Assembly: GCF_011392075.1 (NCBI RefSeq)
Contig: NZ_JAAJBV010000002.1
Span: 186,001-250,000, forward strand
Direction of reading: 5' to 3'
Source of the DNA: Flavobacterium celericrescens
GTDB taxonomy: Bacteria > Bacteroidota > Bacteroidia > Flavobacteriales > Flavobacteriaceae
Length of the DNA stretch: 64,000 bases
This document shows, in pieces, positions 25,466-34,209 of this stretch; the stretch's first letter is position 1, and each line of letters opens with the position of its first letter. Made by a program: the position numbers and the translations under genes. The notes beneath the pieces were generated by a model that did no database searches, had not been told where the DNA came from, and saw only the letters and a list, made by a program, of their open reading frames with translations.

Positions 25466-26323
25466 ATGGAAGTATTATTTACATCAGATGCACTTATTGC
25501 CTTATTAACCTTAACTTTTTTAGAAATTATTCTTGGGATTGACAACATTGTATTCCTATCAATTGTTTCAGGTAAATTGAAAGCAGAAGACCAACCAAAA
25601 GCAAGACGCATTGGTCTTTTATTAGCTATGGCTTTTCGTATTATTTTATTATTTGGAATTACTTGGGTTTTAAGTTTACAAGATATTTTATTTCATTTAG
25701 ATTTTGGCTTTTTTAGTGCTGGTGTAACCGGACAAAGTTTGATTATTTTTGGTGGTGGATTATTCTTACTATACAAATCTGTAACAGAAATTCACCACAA
25801 ATTAGAGGGTGAAGAAGAATCAGAAAAAGGAAAAGCTAGCAATACTTTAACGGCAGCCATTACACAAATAGCATTATTAAATTTAGTTTTCTCATTTGAT
25901 AGTATATTAACTGCAGTGGGGTTAATTAGTATGAAAGATCCCTCACAAGGTGGATTTGGCTATGAAGGGGCACTTATTATTATGATTTTGTCAATTATTA
26001 TTTCAATTGTAATAATGATGATTTTTGCGGGGCCCGTTTCTAAGTTTGTTAATGAGCACCCAACTATTCAAATTCTTGGGCTTTCATTCTTAATTTTAAT
26101 TGGGGTTATGCTTCTTGCGGAAGGATCGCATTTAGCGCATTTTAGATTCTTTGGAGAAACAGAAGTACATAGCATTCCAAAAGGATATTTATATTTCTCA
26201 ATTTTCTTCTCATTGTTTGTAGAATTCTTAAACCTAAGAATGAAGAAAAGCAAAAATCCAGTTAAACTTCACAACAATAAAATTGTGGATGAAAAATTAA
26301 AAGATGAAGACATCATGAATTAA
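25466..26323 (+). CDS. TerC family membrane protein
   Basis: A 285-residue TerC/Alx-type protein with seven or more membrane helices. The family signature is visible early as LEIILGIDNIVFLSIVSGKL (about 19-38, with GxDNxxF) and later LLNLVFSFDSILTAVGL (about 137-153, with FSxDSI). TerC relatives are linked to tellurite resistance or manganese export; the housekeeping copy here has no tellurite genes around it, so manganese handling is the better guess. Followed by a perfect bidirectional terminator. Confidence 0.88.
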   Translation: MEVLFTSDALIALLTLTFLEIILGIDNIVFLSIVSGKLKAEDQPKARRIGLLLAMAFRIILLFGITWVLSLQDILFHLDFGFFSAGVTGQSLIIFGGGLFLLYKSVTEIHHKLEGEEESEKGKASNTLTAAITQIALLNLVFSFDSILTAVGLISMKDPSQGGFGYEGALIIMILSIIISIVIMMIFAGPVSKFVNEHPTIQILGLSFLILIGVMLLAEGSHLAHFRFFGETEVHSIPKGYLYFSIFFSLFVEFLNLRMKKSKNPVKLHNNKIVDEKLKDEDIMN

Positions 26324-26340
26324 TATTCATAAGCATTGAT

Positions 26341-26370
26341 AAAAAAAGCTCCCAAATTTGGGAGCTTTTT
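26341..26370. terminator. Perfect bidirectional terminator between terC-like and the Lys-rich gene
   Basis: A 30-base perfect palindrome, AAAAAAGCTCCCAAA and its complement, between convergent genes. Confidence 0.9.
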
Positions 26371-26372
26371 TA

Positions 26373-26915
26373 TTAGTCTTGGATATATGTTTTGTTTCCG
26401 TTTTTATTTATATAATACTTTCCGCCTCGTGGTCCTGTATATACTTTTTTACCTTTGTATTCTCCAGTTACTTTGTCGGCTACTTTTTTCTCTGCTGCCT
26501 TTGATGCCGCAGTTTCTTTCATATCTTCTTTTTCTTCAGCTACTGTTTTTTTAGTTTTCGATTTTGTAGTAGTTGCTTTTTCCTTTGTTTCTGTTTTTTT
26601 AGTATCTACTTTAGCTTTTGTTTCTTTTTTCTTAGCATCTACTTTAGCTTCGGTTTCCTTTTTCTTTGTAGTTGCTTTATCTTTTGTTTCTTTTGCAGTA
26701 GACTTTGCTTTTGACTTTGTTTCTTCTTTTGCTTCTTTTGTTTTTGATTTAGTTTCTTTAGCTTTTTTGTCTGCTTTTTCTTTTGTTTCTTTTTTAGCTT
26801 TTTCTACTTTTTCTGTAGTTTCTTTTTTAGTCTTAGCTTTTTTTGTTTTCGTTTCTTGAGCCATTGTACCTATCGAAAGGAACAATGCTAAAACCATTAG
26901 AAGGATTTTTTTCAT
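26373..26915 (-). CDS. Secreted Lys-rich repeat protein with PBCV basic adaptor domain
   Basis: A 180-residue protein: signal peptide MKKILLMVLALFLSIGTMAQ, then about 125 residues of Lys/Glu/Thr/Ala repeats (KAKTKKETTEK, DAKKKETKAKVDTKK). The C-terminus, YKGKKVYTGPRGGKYYINKN (148-167), matches the PBCV-specific basic adaptor domain, a short module found in chlorella-virus and bacterial proteins. The repeats look like a histone H1 tail, yet the signal peptide sends the protein out of the cytoplasm, so chromatin binding is unlikely. Possibly a cell-surface polyanion binder. The repeat DNA makes length variation between strains likely. Confidence 0.7.
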   Translation of the reverse strand: MKKILLMVLALFLSIGTMAQETKTKKAKTKKETTEKVEKAKKETKEKADKKAKETKSKTKEAKEETKSKAKSTAKETKDKATTKKKETEAKVDAKKKETKAKVDTKKTETKEKATTTKSKTKKTVAEEKEDMKETAASKAAEKKVADKVTGEYKGKKVYTGPRGGKYYINKNGNKTYIQD

Positions 26916-26943
26916 GTTTGTCTCTTGTTTAAAAATTTAAAAA

Positions 26944-27225
26944 TTATACTATTTTGTGAATTCTATTTACAGGTATCACAACTCCCTGTTTAAGTATTAC
27001 CCTACTATCAGTAACACCCCAAATAGTAGTTTCAACCGCTTTTTTTGAAATATCATCTTCAAAGAAAATCTTAATTTTTACATGCTCTAAATTTCCTAAC
27101 GATAAAGCTCTGTCTAAATCATTTTTCCTTTGAATAATTGCCTCTTTTTCTTCCAAAACATCAATTGCAGGAAAATTTAATGTGCTTATAGCTTCTTTGT
27201 CGATTAATTGAAATTCGTTATTCAT
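26944..27225 (-). CDS. Conserved hypothetical protein
   Basis: A 93-residue cytoplasmic-looking protein, MNNEFQLIDKEAISTLNFPA..., with helical first half and a beta-rich end (VKIKIFFEDD, ETTIWGVTDSRVILKQGVVIPVNRIHKI). The end resembles small RNA-binding or SH3-like folds, but I recognise no family. It is upstream of, and on the same strand as, the Lys-rich secreted protein gene 28 bases away. Confidence 0.55.
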   Translation of the reverse strand: MNNEFQLIDKEAISTLNFPAIDVLEEKEAIIQRKNDLDRALSLGNLEHVKIKIFFEDDISKKAVETTIWGVTDSRVILKQGVVIPVNRIHKIV

Positions 27226-27341
27226 TAGTTTAATTAGTTGGTTAGTTTCATAAAATTACTAAAAAAATAAAATATAAAAGCCTTTTTTCAGCTATATTAT
27301 AATAGAATTTCACATTAAACTCATTTATCAAAATCTATACC

Positions 27342-27378
27342 ATAAAAAAAGAGACTACCTTTTGAGTAATCTCTCTTT
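27342..27378 (-). terminator. Terminator after ompW-like gene
   Basis: On the minus strand AGAGATTAC and GTAGTCTCT pair with one mismatch around a 7-base loop and are followed by T7. It lies 23 bases past the stop of the OmpW-like gene. Confidence 0.7.
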
Positions 27379-27400
27379 CAACTATTAAACGAAACATTTA

Positions 27401-28063
27401 TTAGAATTTCATTCCAAAACCAATACCTAATAACCAAGGATTGATATCAACCTCTGCTGGCACTGTTAATCCTGGAGCTAAATTAGAAGCGTCTACTGTT
27501 ACATCAGTACTTAAAAATAAGCGTTTTGCATCCACATTGATAAAATAAGTATCATCAATCATTAAATCAAAACCAACTTGAGCTGCATAACCTAATGCAT
27601 TATCATATTTAACATCTGCAACAGCACCAGATTTTACGTTATAAAATAAAGTATAATTTAATCCCGCGCCAATGTATGGCTTGAATACTCCTTCTTTCTC
27701 AGTACAAAAATGATATTGAGCAGTTAATGTTGGAGGCAATAAATAAACACTTCCTAAATCTACATTTCCAGCAGCAGTATTAACCGCTTGAACATCGTGT
27801 TTTGTAGTTCCCAAAATTAATTCTGCAGCAATATTTTTTGTGAAAAAGTAAGTAAAATCTAATTCAGGAATTAATGCATTTGAAATCGCAACATCACCGC
27901 CAATCACACCTACTTTAGCGCTTTCAACTGGCACTACACCAACACCTCTTAATCTAACTTGCCATCTTTTAAAGTCATTTGTTTTTTCTTCTTTATCTTG
28001 TCCATTTACAAAATTTACAGTCAATAGGGACATAGCCATAATTGCAAAAAGTACTTTTCTCAT
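27401..28063 (-). CDS. OmpW family outer-membrane protein
   Basis: A 220-residue eight-stranded barrel of the OmpW family, small outer-membrane proteins thought to pass hydrophobic molecules. Signal peptide MRKVLFAIMAMSLLTVNFVNG, then WQVRLRGVGVVPVESA near 35-50, LDFTYFFTKNIAAELILGTTKHDV near 69-92 (the OmpW strand pair) and LPPTLTAQYHF near 108-118. It ends GIGFGMKF, with the terminal Phe required for Bam recognition. Monocistronic, with a terminator. Confidence 0.88.
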   Translation of the reverse strand: MRKVLFAIMAMSLLTVNFVNGQDKEEKTNDFKRWQVRLRGVGVVPVESAKVGVIGGDVAISNALIPELDFTYFFTKNIAAELILGTTKHDVQAVNTAAGNVDLGSVYLLPPTLTAQYHFCTEKEGVFKPYIGAGLNYTLFYNVKSGAVADVKYDNALGYAAQVGFDLMIDDTYFINVDAKRLFLSTDVTVDASNLAPGLTVPAEVDINPWLLGIGFGMKF

Positions 28064-28187
28064 TTTTTAATTAATTTAAAAATATAGTACAAATGTAAAA
28101 ACCAATATTTCGATAAAAACTGATAAAAATCATAACTGAAAATTTATTTTTATAATAGATAATACTTAATAATTCTAGTTTTTTAAA

Positions 28188-28195
28188 TACATTTG
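28188..28195 (+). promoter_or_regulatory. -7 box for smpB, near-leaderless
   Basis: TACATTTG, an exact TAnnTTTG match, ends 7 bases before the smpB ATG; the transcript would have almost no leader. Confidence 0.5.
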
Positions 28196-28202
28196 CGTCA
28201 CT

Positions 28203-28655
28203 ATGCTTAAAACAGTTAACATACTCAATAAAAGAGCCAAATTCGATTATGAAATTCTCGATAAATATTCGGCTGGAATTGTATTAACTGGTACAGAAAT
28301 TAAATCTATTCGATTAGGAAAAGCTTCTATTACTGAAAGTTTTTGTGAATTTCATGATGGAGAACTTTTTGTTATTAATTCTAATATTGAAGAATATTTA
28401 TATGGCACGCATTACAATCACAAAACAAAAAGTGAGCGTAAATTACTTTTAAACAAAAAAGAACTAAAAAAATTAAATAAAGATTCAGAAAATAAAGGAT
28501 TAACCATTGTTCCACTCCGTTTGTTTACCAATGAAAAAGGTTTAGCAAAACTCGAAATTGCACTTTGTAGAGGTAAAAAGAACTACGACAAACGCGAATC
28601 ATTAAAGGAACAAGATACCAAAAGAGATTTAGATCGAATAAAAAAGGCTTTTTAG
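28203..28655 (+). CDS. smpB: SsrA-binding protein SmpB
   Basis: SmpB binds tmRNA and brings it to stalled ribosomes for trans-translation. The 150-residue product shows [29 protein letters not shown] near 8-36, [14 protein letters not shown] near 60-73 and the basic C-terminal tail [24 protein letters not shown] that mimics mRNA. All are family hallmarks. The partner tmRNA gene is not in this window. Confidence 0.97.
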   Translation: MLKTVNILNKRAKFDYEILDKYSAGIVLTGTEIKSIRLGKASITESFCEFHDGELFVINSNIEEYLYGTHYNHKTKSERKLLLNKKELKKLNKDSENKGLTIVPLRLFTNEKGLAKLEIALCRGKKNYDKRESLKEQDTKRDLDRIKKAF

Positions 28656-28713
28656 CTTTTTTTTGTTAAATTTTATGACTAAATTTGTCATGACAATTAA
28701 ACAGTTTTAAATC

Positions 28714-29766
28714 ATGAAAACACTATTAAAAAACGCAAGAGAGCAAAAAGGCATCAAAACCAGAGAGTTAGCACAACTTTTAGGTATTGATCAGGCATTA
28801 GTTAGTAAGTTTGAAAATGGTTCGAGAAAACCAACACGTGAACAAATTTCAAAGTTAGCTACTGCACTTGATATTAATTTTGAAGAATTAATGATAGCTT
28901 GGCTTAAAGAAAAAATTCTGTATGAAATTGGCACTGATGATTTAGCTTTAAAAGCAATGCTACTAGCAGAAGAAGAAATAAAATACAACATTAGCTATGT
29001 TAGAAAATCATTGTCAAAAAACTTACAAGTTTTATTAAATGAAATCGATGAATTAAAATCTAAATTAGATAATTTCCGTCAGTTTGATAGTTATAGAATC
29101 AAACAAGCATTAGAATTAGAATATACTTTTGAAAGTAATCGCATCGAAGGAAATACTTTAACACTTAGAGAAACAGATTTAGTAATCAACGAAGGTTTAA
29201 CTATTTCTGGCAAAAGTATGCGTGAACATTTAGAAGCTATCAATCATAAAGAAGCAATAGATTACATTAAACAACTAATGGATAAAAATACTTCATTAAT
29301 TGAACGAGAAGTTCTTGCGATTCATAATTTAATTCTAAGAGGAATTCATCCAGAAGATGCAGGAAGATATCGTAAAGTACAGGTAATGATAAAAGGTAGT
29401 ACACATATGCCACCACAACCTTTTTTGGTTGCTAAAGAAATGGAAGATTATTTTATTTGGTATGAAGAAAACAAATCCAAAATGCATCCTATAGTTTTAG
29501 CTGCCGAAATGCATGAACGCTTAGTTACCATACATCCATTTATTGATGGCAACGGAAGAACTTCACGTTTGATTATGAATTTAATTTTATTACAACACGG
29601 ATATGTAATTGCTAACATAAAAGGAGATTATGATTCTCGAATGAAATATTATCAAGCATTAGAAACGGCTCAAACTTCAAACAATAAAGAAGATTTTTTA
29701 GTATTTATTGCTCAAATTGAAAAAGAAAGTTTAGAACGTTATTTGAGTATTATCCAACCTGCATAA
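28714..29766 (+). CDS. Fic family protein with N-terminal XRE helix-turn-helix
   Basis: A 350-residue protein in two parts. Residues 1-60 form an XRE-type HTH (GIKTRELAQLLGIDQALVSK). After a coiled segment comes the Fic domain with active motif HPFIDGNGRTSR at 274-285, the complete HPFx[D/E]GNGR motif of AMP-transferring enzymes. Upstream, SNRIEG at 141-146 fits the inhibitory helix motif (S/T)xxxE(G/N), so the enzyme should be self-inhibited by Glu145. Fic proteins modify target Tyr, Ser or Thr with AMP. The fused HTH implies that the enzyme also binds DNA, probably its own promoter. No separate antitoxin gene is seen. Confidence 0.85.
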   Translation: MKTLLKNAREQKGIKTRELAQLLGIDQALVSKFENGSRKPTREQISKLATALDINFEELMIAWLKEKILYEIGTDDLALKAMLLAEEEIKYNISYVRKSLSKNLQVLLNEIDELKSKLDNFRQFDSYRIKQALELEYTFESNRIEGNTLTLRETDLVINEGLTISGKSMREHLEAINHKEAIDYIKQLMDKNTSLIEREVLAIHNLILRGIHPEDAGRYRKVQVMIKGSTHMPPQPFLVAKEMEDYFIWYEENKSKMHPIVLAAEMHERLVTIHPFIDGNGRTSRLIMNLILLQHGYVIANIKGDYDSRMKYYQALETAQTSNNKEDFLVFIAQIEKESLERYLSIIQPA

Positions 29767-29793
29767 AAAAGTCCTGTAAATTACAGGACTTTT
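29765..29793. terminator. Bidirectional terminator between fic and pcm
   Basis: AAAAGTCCTGTAA and TTACAGGACTTTT form a perfect 13-bp stem between convergent genes. Confidence 0.88.
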
Positions 29794-30433
29794 AATTTTT
29801 ATTTTCTAATAATGGAACAAATTTAAAATCACCAAATTCATGTTTTTCAAATTGGGTTTCATTTTTACGAATCAACAAAGTCATAATTTGGTCTTTTTCC
29901 CCAACCGGTATTACTAACCTTCCCCCTATTTTCAATTGTGCCATCAATGGTTGTGGAATAAACGGAGCTCCAGCAGTCACAATTATACTATCAAAAGGTG
30001 CATAATTTGGCAATCCTTTATATCCATCACCAAACGATAAATGTTTGGGTCTAATGTTTAATTTTGGTAATAAAATTGAAGTTGCCTTAAATAACTCATT
30101 TTGCCTTTCAACAGAATATACTTTAGCCCCCATCATACATAAAACAGCGGTTTGATAACCACTTCCTGTTCCAATCTCTAAAATTTTATGTTCTTTTTGA
30201 ACTTCTAATAATTGCGATTGAAATGCTACGGTGTAAGGCTGTGAAATTGTTTGACCAGCACCTATAGGAAATGCTTTGTCTTGATAGGCAAAATCACCAA
30301 AACTTGAATTTAAAAACAAATGGCGTGGAATTTTACTAATGGCTGCCAACACGTTTTTATCGGTAATTCCTTTTTCTTCCAGTTGCTTTACTAACTGATT
30401 TCTAAGTCCTTGATGCTTATTAGTATCTTTCAA
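29792..30433 (-). CDS. pcm: Protein-L-isoaspartate O-methyltransferase
   Basis: Pcm methylates isoaspartyl residues in damaged proteins. The core is complete: RHLFLNSSF, then AYQDKAFPIGAGQTISQPYT, motif I LEIGTGSGYQTAVL and APFDSIIVTAGAPFIPQPL. Family members begin about three residues before HQGLRNQLV; here that is a TTG codon (30433, reading M/L-KDTNKHQG), giving 213 residues. The first in-frame ATG, at 30520, would add a 29-residue basic/hydrophobic leader not seen in the family. The TTG start is preferred, but an ATG start is not excluded. Confidence 0.88.
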   Translation of the reverse strand: MKDTNKHQGLRNQLVKQLEEKGITDKNVLAAISKIPRHLFLNSSFGDFAYQDKAFPIGAGQTISQPYTVAFQSQLLEVQKEHKILEIGTGSGYQTAVLCMMGAKVYSVERQNELFKATSILLPKLNIRPKHLSFGDGYKGLPNYAPFDSIIVTAGAPFIPQPLMAQLKIGGRLVIPVGEKDQIMTLLIRKNETQFEKHEFGDFKFVPLLENKN

Positions 30434-30572
30434 TTTTATAGGAAATTTGGTTTGTAAATTTAGTATAAAAATAAGTTTATCCAATAGTTTAAAATTAAAC
30501 TTTTTAAATAAAACTAACATTTGTCATACTATTAAATTTTGAGTAAATTTATATTCGCAAAAAAATAAACAT

Positions 30573-31565
30573 ATGAAACTTTCAAAAGCAATTGAAAATC
30601 TTGAAGATAAAGGTTATTTAGACATTTCATTAGACACTAAAATAGATTATATTGAAGCAATCAATACGCTTCGAAAAGAAAAAAATGCAGTTATTTTAGC
30701 ACACTATTATCAAAGACCCGAAATTCAAGATATTGCAGATTTTGTTGGAGATAGCTTAGCTTTAGCACAAAAAGCAGCAGAAACAACTGCTGATATGATT
30801 GTATTTGCTGGAGTTCACTTTATGGCCGAAACAGCAAAAATTTTAAACCCAACAAAAAAAGTAGTTTTACCCGATTTAAAAGCCGGCTGTTCTCTAGCAG
30901 ATTCATGTCCACCATCTGATTTTGAAGCATTTGTAAAACAACATCCAAACCATATTGTAGTTTCATATGTAAATACCTCAGCAGAAATTAAAGCTTTGAC
31001 AGATATTGTTTGTACTTCTTCTAATGCTGAAAAAATTATTAATTCTATACCAAAAGACCAACCCATAATTTTTGCACCAGATAGAAATTTAGGCTCTTAT
31101 TTAATGGAAAAAACTGGAAGAGAAATGCTATTGTGGGATGGAGCTTGTTTGGTTCACGAAGCTTTTTCAATTGATAAAATTTTAAATTTATATCAAGAAA
31201 ATCCCGATGCTGAAATAATTGCGCATCCAGAATCACAAGCACATATATTAAAAGTTGCAAAATATATAGGGTCAACAGCTGGATTGCTGAATTACGTAAA
31301 AACAAGTATGGCAAAAAAATTTATTGTTGCCACCGAAGCTGGAATTTTACACAAAATGCAAAAAGAAGCTCCAGATAAAATTTTAATTGCAGCTCCAGCC
31401 AAAGAAGATAACTGTAATTGTAGCGAATGCGCCTTTATGAAGCTAAACACTTTGGAAAAACTATATTTATGCATGAAATATGAATTACCAAATGTTGAAA
31501 TTGAAGAGTCATTACGAAAAAAAGCTGTGAAATCAATCAATAGAATGTTAGAAATCTCAAAATAA
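30573..31565 (+). CDS. nadA: Quinolinate synthase
   Basis: NadA condenses iminoaspartate with dihydroxyacetone phosphate to quinolinate, using a labile 4Fe-4S cluster. The 330-residue product shows [21 protein letters not shown] near 41-61. The ligand cysteines appear in [12 protein letters not shown], in TEAGILHKM context and in [15 protein letters not shown] near the C-terminus. It is followed after one base by nadB, giving the two-step NAD precursor operon. Confidence 0.95.
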   Translation: MKLSKAIENLEDKGYLDISLDTKIDYIEAINTLRKEKNAVILAHYYQRPEIQDIADFVGDSLALAQKAAETTADMIVFAGVHFMAETAKILNPTKKVVLPDLKAGCSLADSCPPSDFEAFVKQHPNHIVVSYVNTSAEIKALTDIVCTSSNAEKIINSIPKDQPIIFAPDRNLGSYLMEKTGREMLLWDGACLVHEAFSIDKILNLYQENPDAEIIAHPESQAHILKVAKYIGSTAGLLNYVKTSMAKKFIVATEAGILHKMQKEAPDKILIAAPAKEDNCNCSECAFMKLNTLEKLYLCMKYELPNVEIEESLRKKAVKSINRMLEISK

Positions 31566-31566
31566 T

Positions 31567-33141
31567 ATGAGCATCATTCAATCCGACATATTAATTCTTG
31601 GTTCTGGCGTTGCTGGATTATCCACAGCTATAAAATTAGCGAAAGCTTTGCCCAATAAAAAGATCATTGTTGCCACCAAAAACAATAAAGAAGAATCCAA
31701 TACAAAATACGCTCAAGGAGGAATTGCAGCAGTTTGGGATCAAGAAGATTCTTTTGAAAGTCACATTCAAGACACTTTACGGGCGGGTGATTATCTGAAC
31801 GATATTGAAGTTGTAAAAATGGTGGTTGAAAATGCACCTATTCGACTTAAAGAATTAATAGATTGGGGGGCAGAATTTGATTTCAACACACAAAATGAAT
31901 ATGATTTAGGAAAAGAAGGAGGTCATTCAGCTAATCGAATCTTACATCATAAAGATATTACAGGTTATGAAATTCAAATGACCTTAATTAAACAGGTAGA
32001 AAATTTATCTAATATCGAATTTCTCTCACATCATTTTGCTATTGAATTAATCACAGAACATCATTTTACAGATAAAACCATAGAATTAGGACAAAATGAC
32101 ATTCATTGTTTTGGGGCATACATTTTAAACGAAAAAACTTCTGAAATTGACACATACTTGGCACATAAAGTCGTATTAGCAACTGGGGGAAGCGGACAAG
32201 CTTATGCAACAACTACAAATCCTGTAATAGCAACTGGGGATGGTGTAGGCATGGCTTTTAGAGCTAAAGCAATAATTGAAGACATGCAATACATTCAATT
32301 TCACCCTACAGCTTTATACGAACCAGGTAAAAGTCCAGCTTTTTTAATTTCAGAGGCCGTTCGCGGTTTTGGTGCTTATTTAAGAAATAAAAATGGTGAA
32401 CGATTTATGCTAAAAACAGATGATCGTGGTGAACTAGCGTCAAGAGATATTGTTTCAAGGGCCATAAATATGGAAATTAATACTTCTGGCGCTGAATGTG
32501 TTTATCTTGATTGTACCCATTTAGAATATGAAGCGTTTTATAAACACTTTCCAAATATTGTTGAAAAATGCAAAAGTATTGGAATTGATGTCAAAAAAGA
32601 TTTTATTCCAGTACTCCCTGCTATGCATTATATGTGTGGTGGTATTACTGTAAACAAAAAAGGACAAACATCAATTCATAATTTATATGCCAATGGAGAA
32701 GTTGCCAAAACAGGATTACATGGTGCAAATCGACTCGCTTCAAATTCTTTACTTGAAGCCTTAGTTTTTGGTCATGAAATTGCAGAAAACATCATCGCTG
32801 ATGAAGCTGTATTTCAAGCAACATTTCCTCCAATTCCCGAATGGAATTCTGAAGGAACAATTGCCCCAAAAGAGCAAATTTTAATTTCTCATAACAGAAA
32901 ATCTGTTCAAAATATTATGAACGATTTGGTTGGAATTGTTCGTTCAAACGAAAGATTAGAAAGAGCAATTGATCATTTAAACTATATTTATTCAGATACA
33001 GAAAAAATGTTCAAACACGTTACTATTTCGCCACAAATTTGTGAATTAAGAAACATCAATGCGGTTGCCTATTTAATTGTAAAACAATCCATGCAAGCCA
33101 AAGAAAACAAAGGCGCTTTTTACAGCTTGGATTTATTGTAA
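31567..33141 (+). CDS. nadB: L-aspartate oxidase
   Basis: NadB oxidises L-aspartate to iminoaspartate with FAD, supplying the substrate of NadA. The 524 residues start with the dinucleotide-binding loop LILGSGVAGLSTAIKLA (8-24). The catalytic His/Arg regions are in QFHPTALYEPGKSPAFLISEAVRGFGA and HYMCGGITVN. The C-terminal fumarate-reductase-type helical domain is present in full. It is cotranscribed with nadA. Confidence 0.95.
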   Translation: MSIIQSDILILGSGVAGLSTAIKLAKALPNKKIIVATKNNKEESNTKYAQGGIAAVWDQEDSFESHIQDTLRAGDYLNDIEVVKMVVENAPIRLKELIDWGAEFDFNTQNEYDLGKEGGHSANRILHHKDITGYEIQMTLIKQVENLSNIEFLSHHFAIELITEHHFTDKTIELGQNDIHCFGAYILNEKTSEIDTYLAHKVVLATGGSGQAYATTTNPVIATGDGVGMAFRAKAIIEDMQYIQFHPTALYEPGKSPAFLISEAVRGFGAYLRNKNGERFMLKTDDRGELASRDIVSRAINMEINTSGAECVYLDCTHLEYEAFYKHFPNIVEKCKSIGIDVKKDFIPVLPAMHYMCGGITVNKKGQTSIHNLYANGEVAKTGLHGANRLASNSLLEALVFGHEIAENIIADEAVFQATFPPIPEWNSEGTIAPKEQILISHNRKSVQNIMNDLVGIVRSNERLERAIDHLNYIYSDTEKMFKHVTISPQICELRNINAVAYLIVKQSMQAKENKGAFYSLDLL

Positions 33142-33191
33142 AATTGTAAAAAACTTTACCATTTTAGCTATAAAATTTAAACAAATAATAC

Positions 33192-33199
33192 TATTTTTG
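33192..33199 (+). promoter_or_regulatory. -7 box for the Gfo/Idh/MocA gene
   Basis: TATTTTTG, an exact TAnnTTTG match, 16 bases before the ATG at 33216. Confidence 0.45.
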
Positions 33200-33215
33200 T
33201 TTAAAATACTTTCTT

Positions 33216-34181
33216 ATGCTAAAAGTTGGAGTTTTAGGTGCTGGTCACCTTGGAAAAATACATTTACGATTATTAAATCAATCTGAAAAATATGAATTAG
33301 TAGGCTTTTACGATGCTTTTGAAGAAAACGCCAACAAAGTAGCGGCCGAATTTGGTTATAAAAAATTCGATTCTATTGCCGAATTAATCGCTGCAGTTGA
33401 TGTAGTAGATATTGTAACGCCAACGATGCAACATTTTGAATGTGCCAAACAAGTTATCGAAGCTGGTAAACATATTTTCATTGAAAAACCAATCTCAAAT
33501 ACAGTAGCCGAAGCGGAAGAAATTATCGCTTTAGCCAAAAAACACAACGTAAAAGGTCAGGTAGGACATGTAGAACGTTTTAATCCTGCGTTTACGGCTG
33601 TGAAAGATAAAATTAACAATCCAATGTTTATTGAAACACATCGCTTGGCCGAATTTAATCCACGTGGCACCGATGTTCCTGTGGTTTTAGATTTAATGAT
33701 TCACGATATTGATGCAATTTTGAGCGTTGTAAAATCTAAAGTTAAATCTATTAACGCTAGTAGTGTTGCAGTAATTTCAGATTCTCCAGATATTACCAAT
33801 GCTCGAATTGAATTTGAAAATGGTTGTGTGGCAAATATTACTTCAAGCCGAATTTCGATGAAAAACATGCGTAAATCGCGTTTTTTTCAAAAGGATGCAT
33901 ACATTTCTGTAGATTATTTGGATAAAGTGTGTGAAATCGTTCGTATGCAAGACGCTCCAGAAGTTCCTGGCGATTTTGATATGATTTTACAAAATGCTGA
34001 AGGTGTAAAAAAACAAATCTATTTTGACAATCCAAATGTACATGCTAATAACGCGATTTTGGACGAATTAGAAACATTTGCAGGCGCTATCAATAATAAC
34101 ACTACACCAATCGTAACGTTAGAAGACGGAACTGAAGCACTTCGTGTAGCATATCAGATTATTGATTGTATGAATAAATAA
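33216..34181 (+). CDS. Gfo/Idh/MocA family oxidoreductase
   Basis: A 321-residue NAD(P)-dependent oxidoreductase. N-terminal Rossmann loop GVLGAGHLGKIHLRLL (5-20), then the EKPIS motif at 91-95 with the catalytic Lys, and VGHVERFNPAFTAV near 117-130. These are features of the UDP-GlcNAc/bacillosamine-type 3-dehydrogenases, but the substrate cannot be fixed. It precedes a 3-hydroxyacyl-CoA dehydrogenase gene by 28 bases, on the same strand. Confidence 0.87.
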   Translation: MLKVGVLGAGHLGKIHLRLLNQSEKYELVGFYDAFEENANKVAAEFGYKKFDSIAELIAAVDVVDIVTPTMQHFECAKQVIEAGKHIFIEKPISNTVAEAEEIIALAKKHNVKGQVGHVERFNPAFTAVKDKINNPMFIETHRLAEFNPRGTDVPVVLDLMIHDIDAILSVVKSKVKSINASSVAVISDSPDITNARIEFENGCVANITSSRISMKNMRKSRFFQKDAYISVDYLDKVCEIVRMQDAPEVPGDFDMILQNAEGVKKQIYFDNPNVHANNAILDELETFAGAINNNTTPIVTLEDGTEALRVAYQIIDCMNK

Positions 34182-34209
34182 AAAAACCAAACAAACCTAA
34201 AATAACAAA

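Noticed and set aside
25466..26323. Tellurite-resistance operon around the TerC-like gene
   Set aside because: No other ter genes are present; housekeeping TerC proteins are common.
26455..26859. Long plus-strand frame rich in Phe, Val and Ser
   Set aside because: It is the complement of the Lys/Glu repeat gene; the composition is a shadow of AAA/GAA codons.
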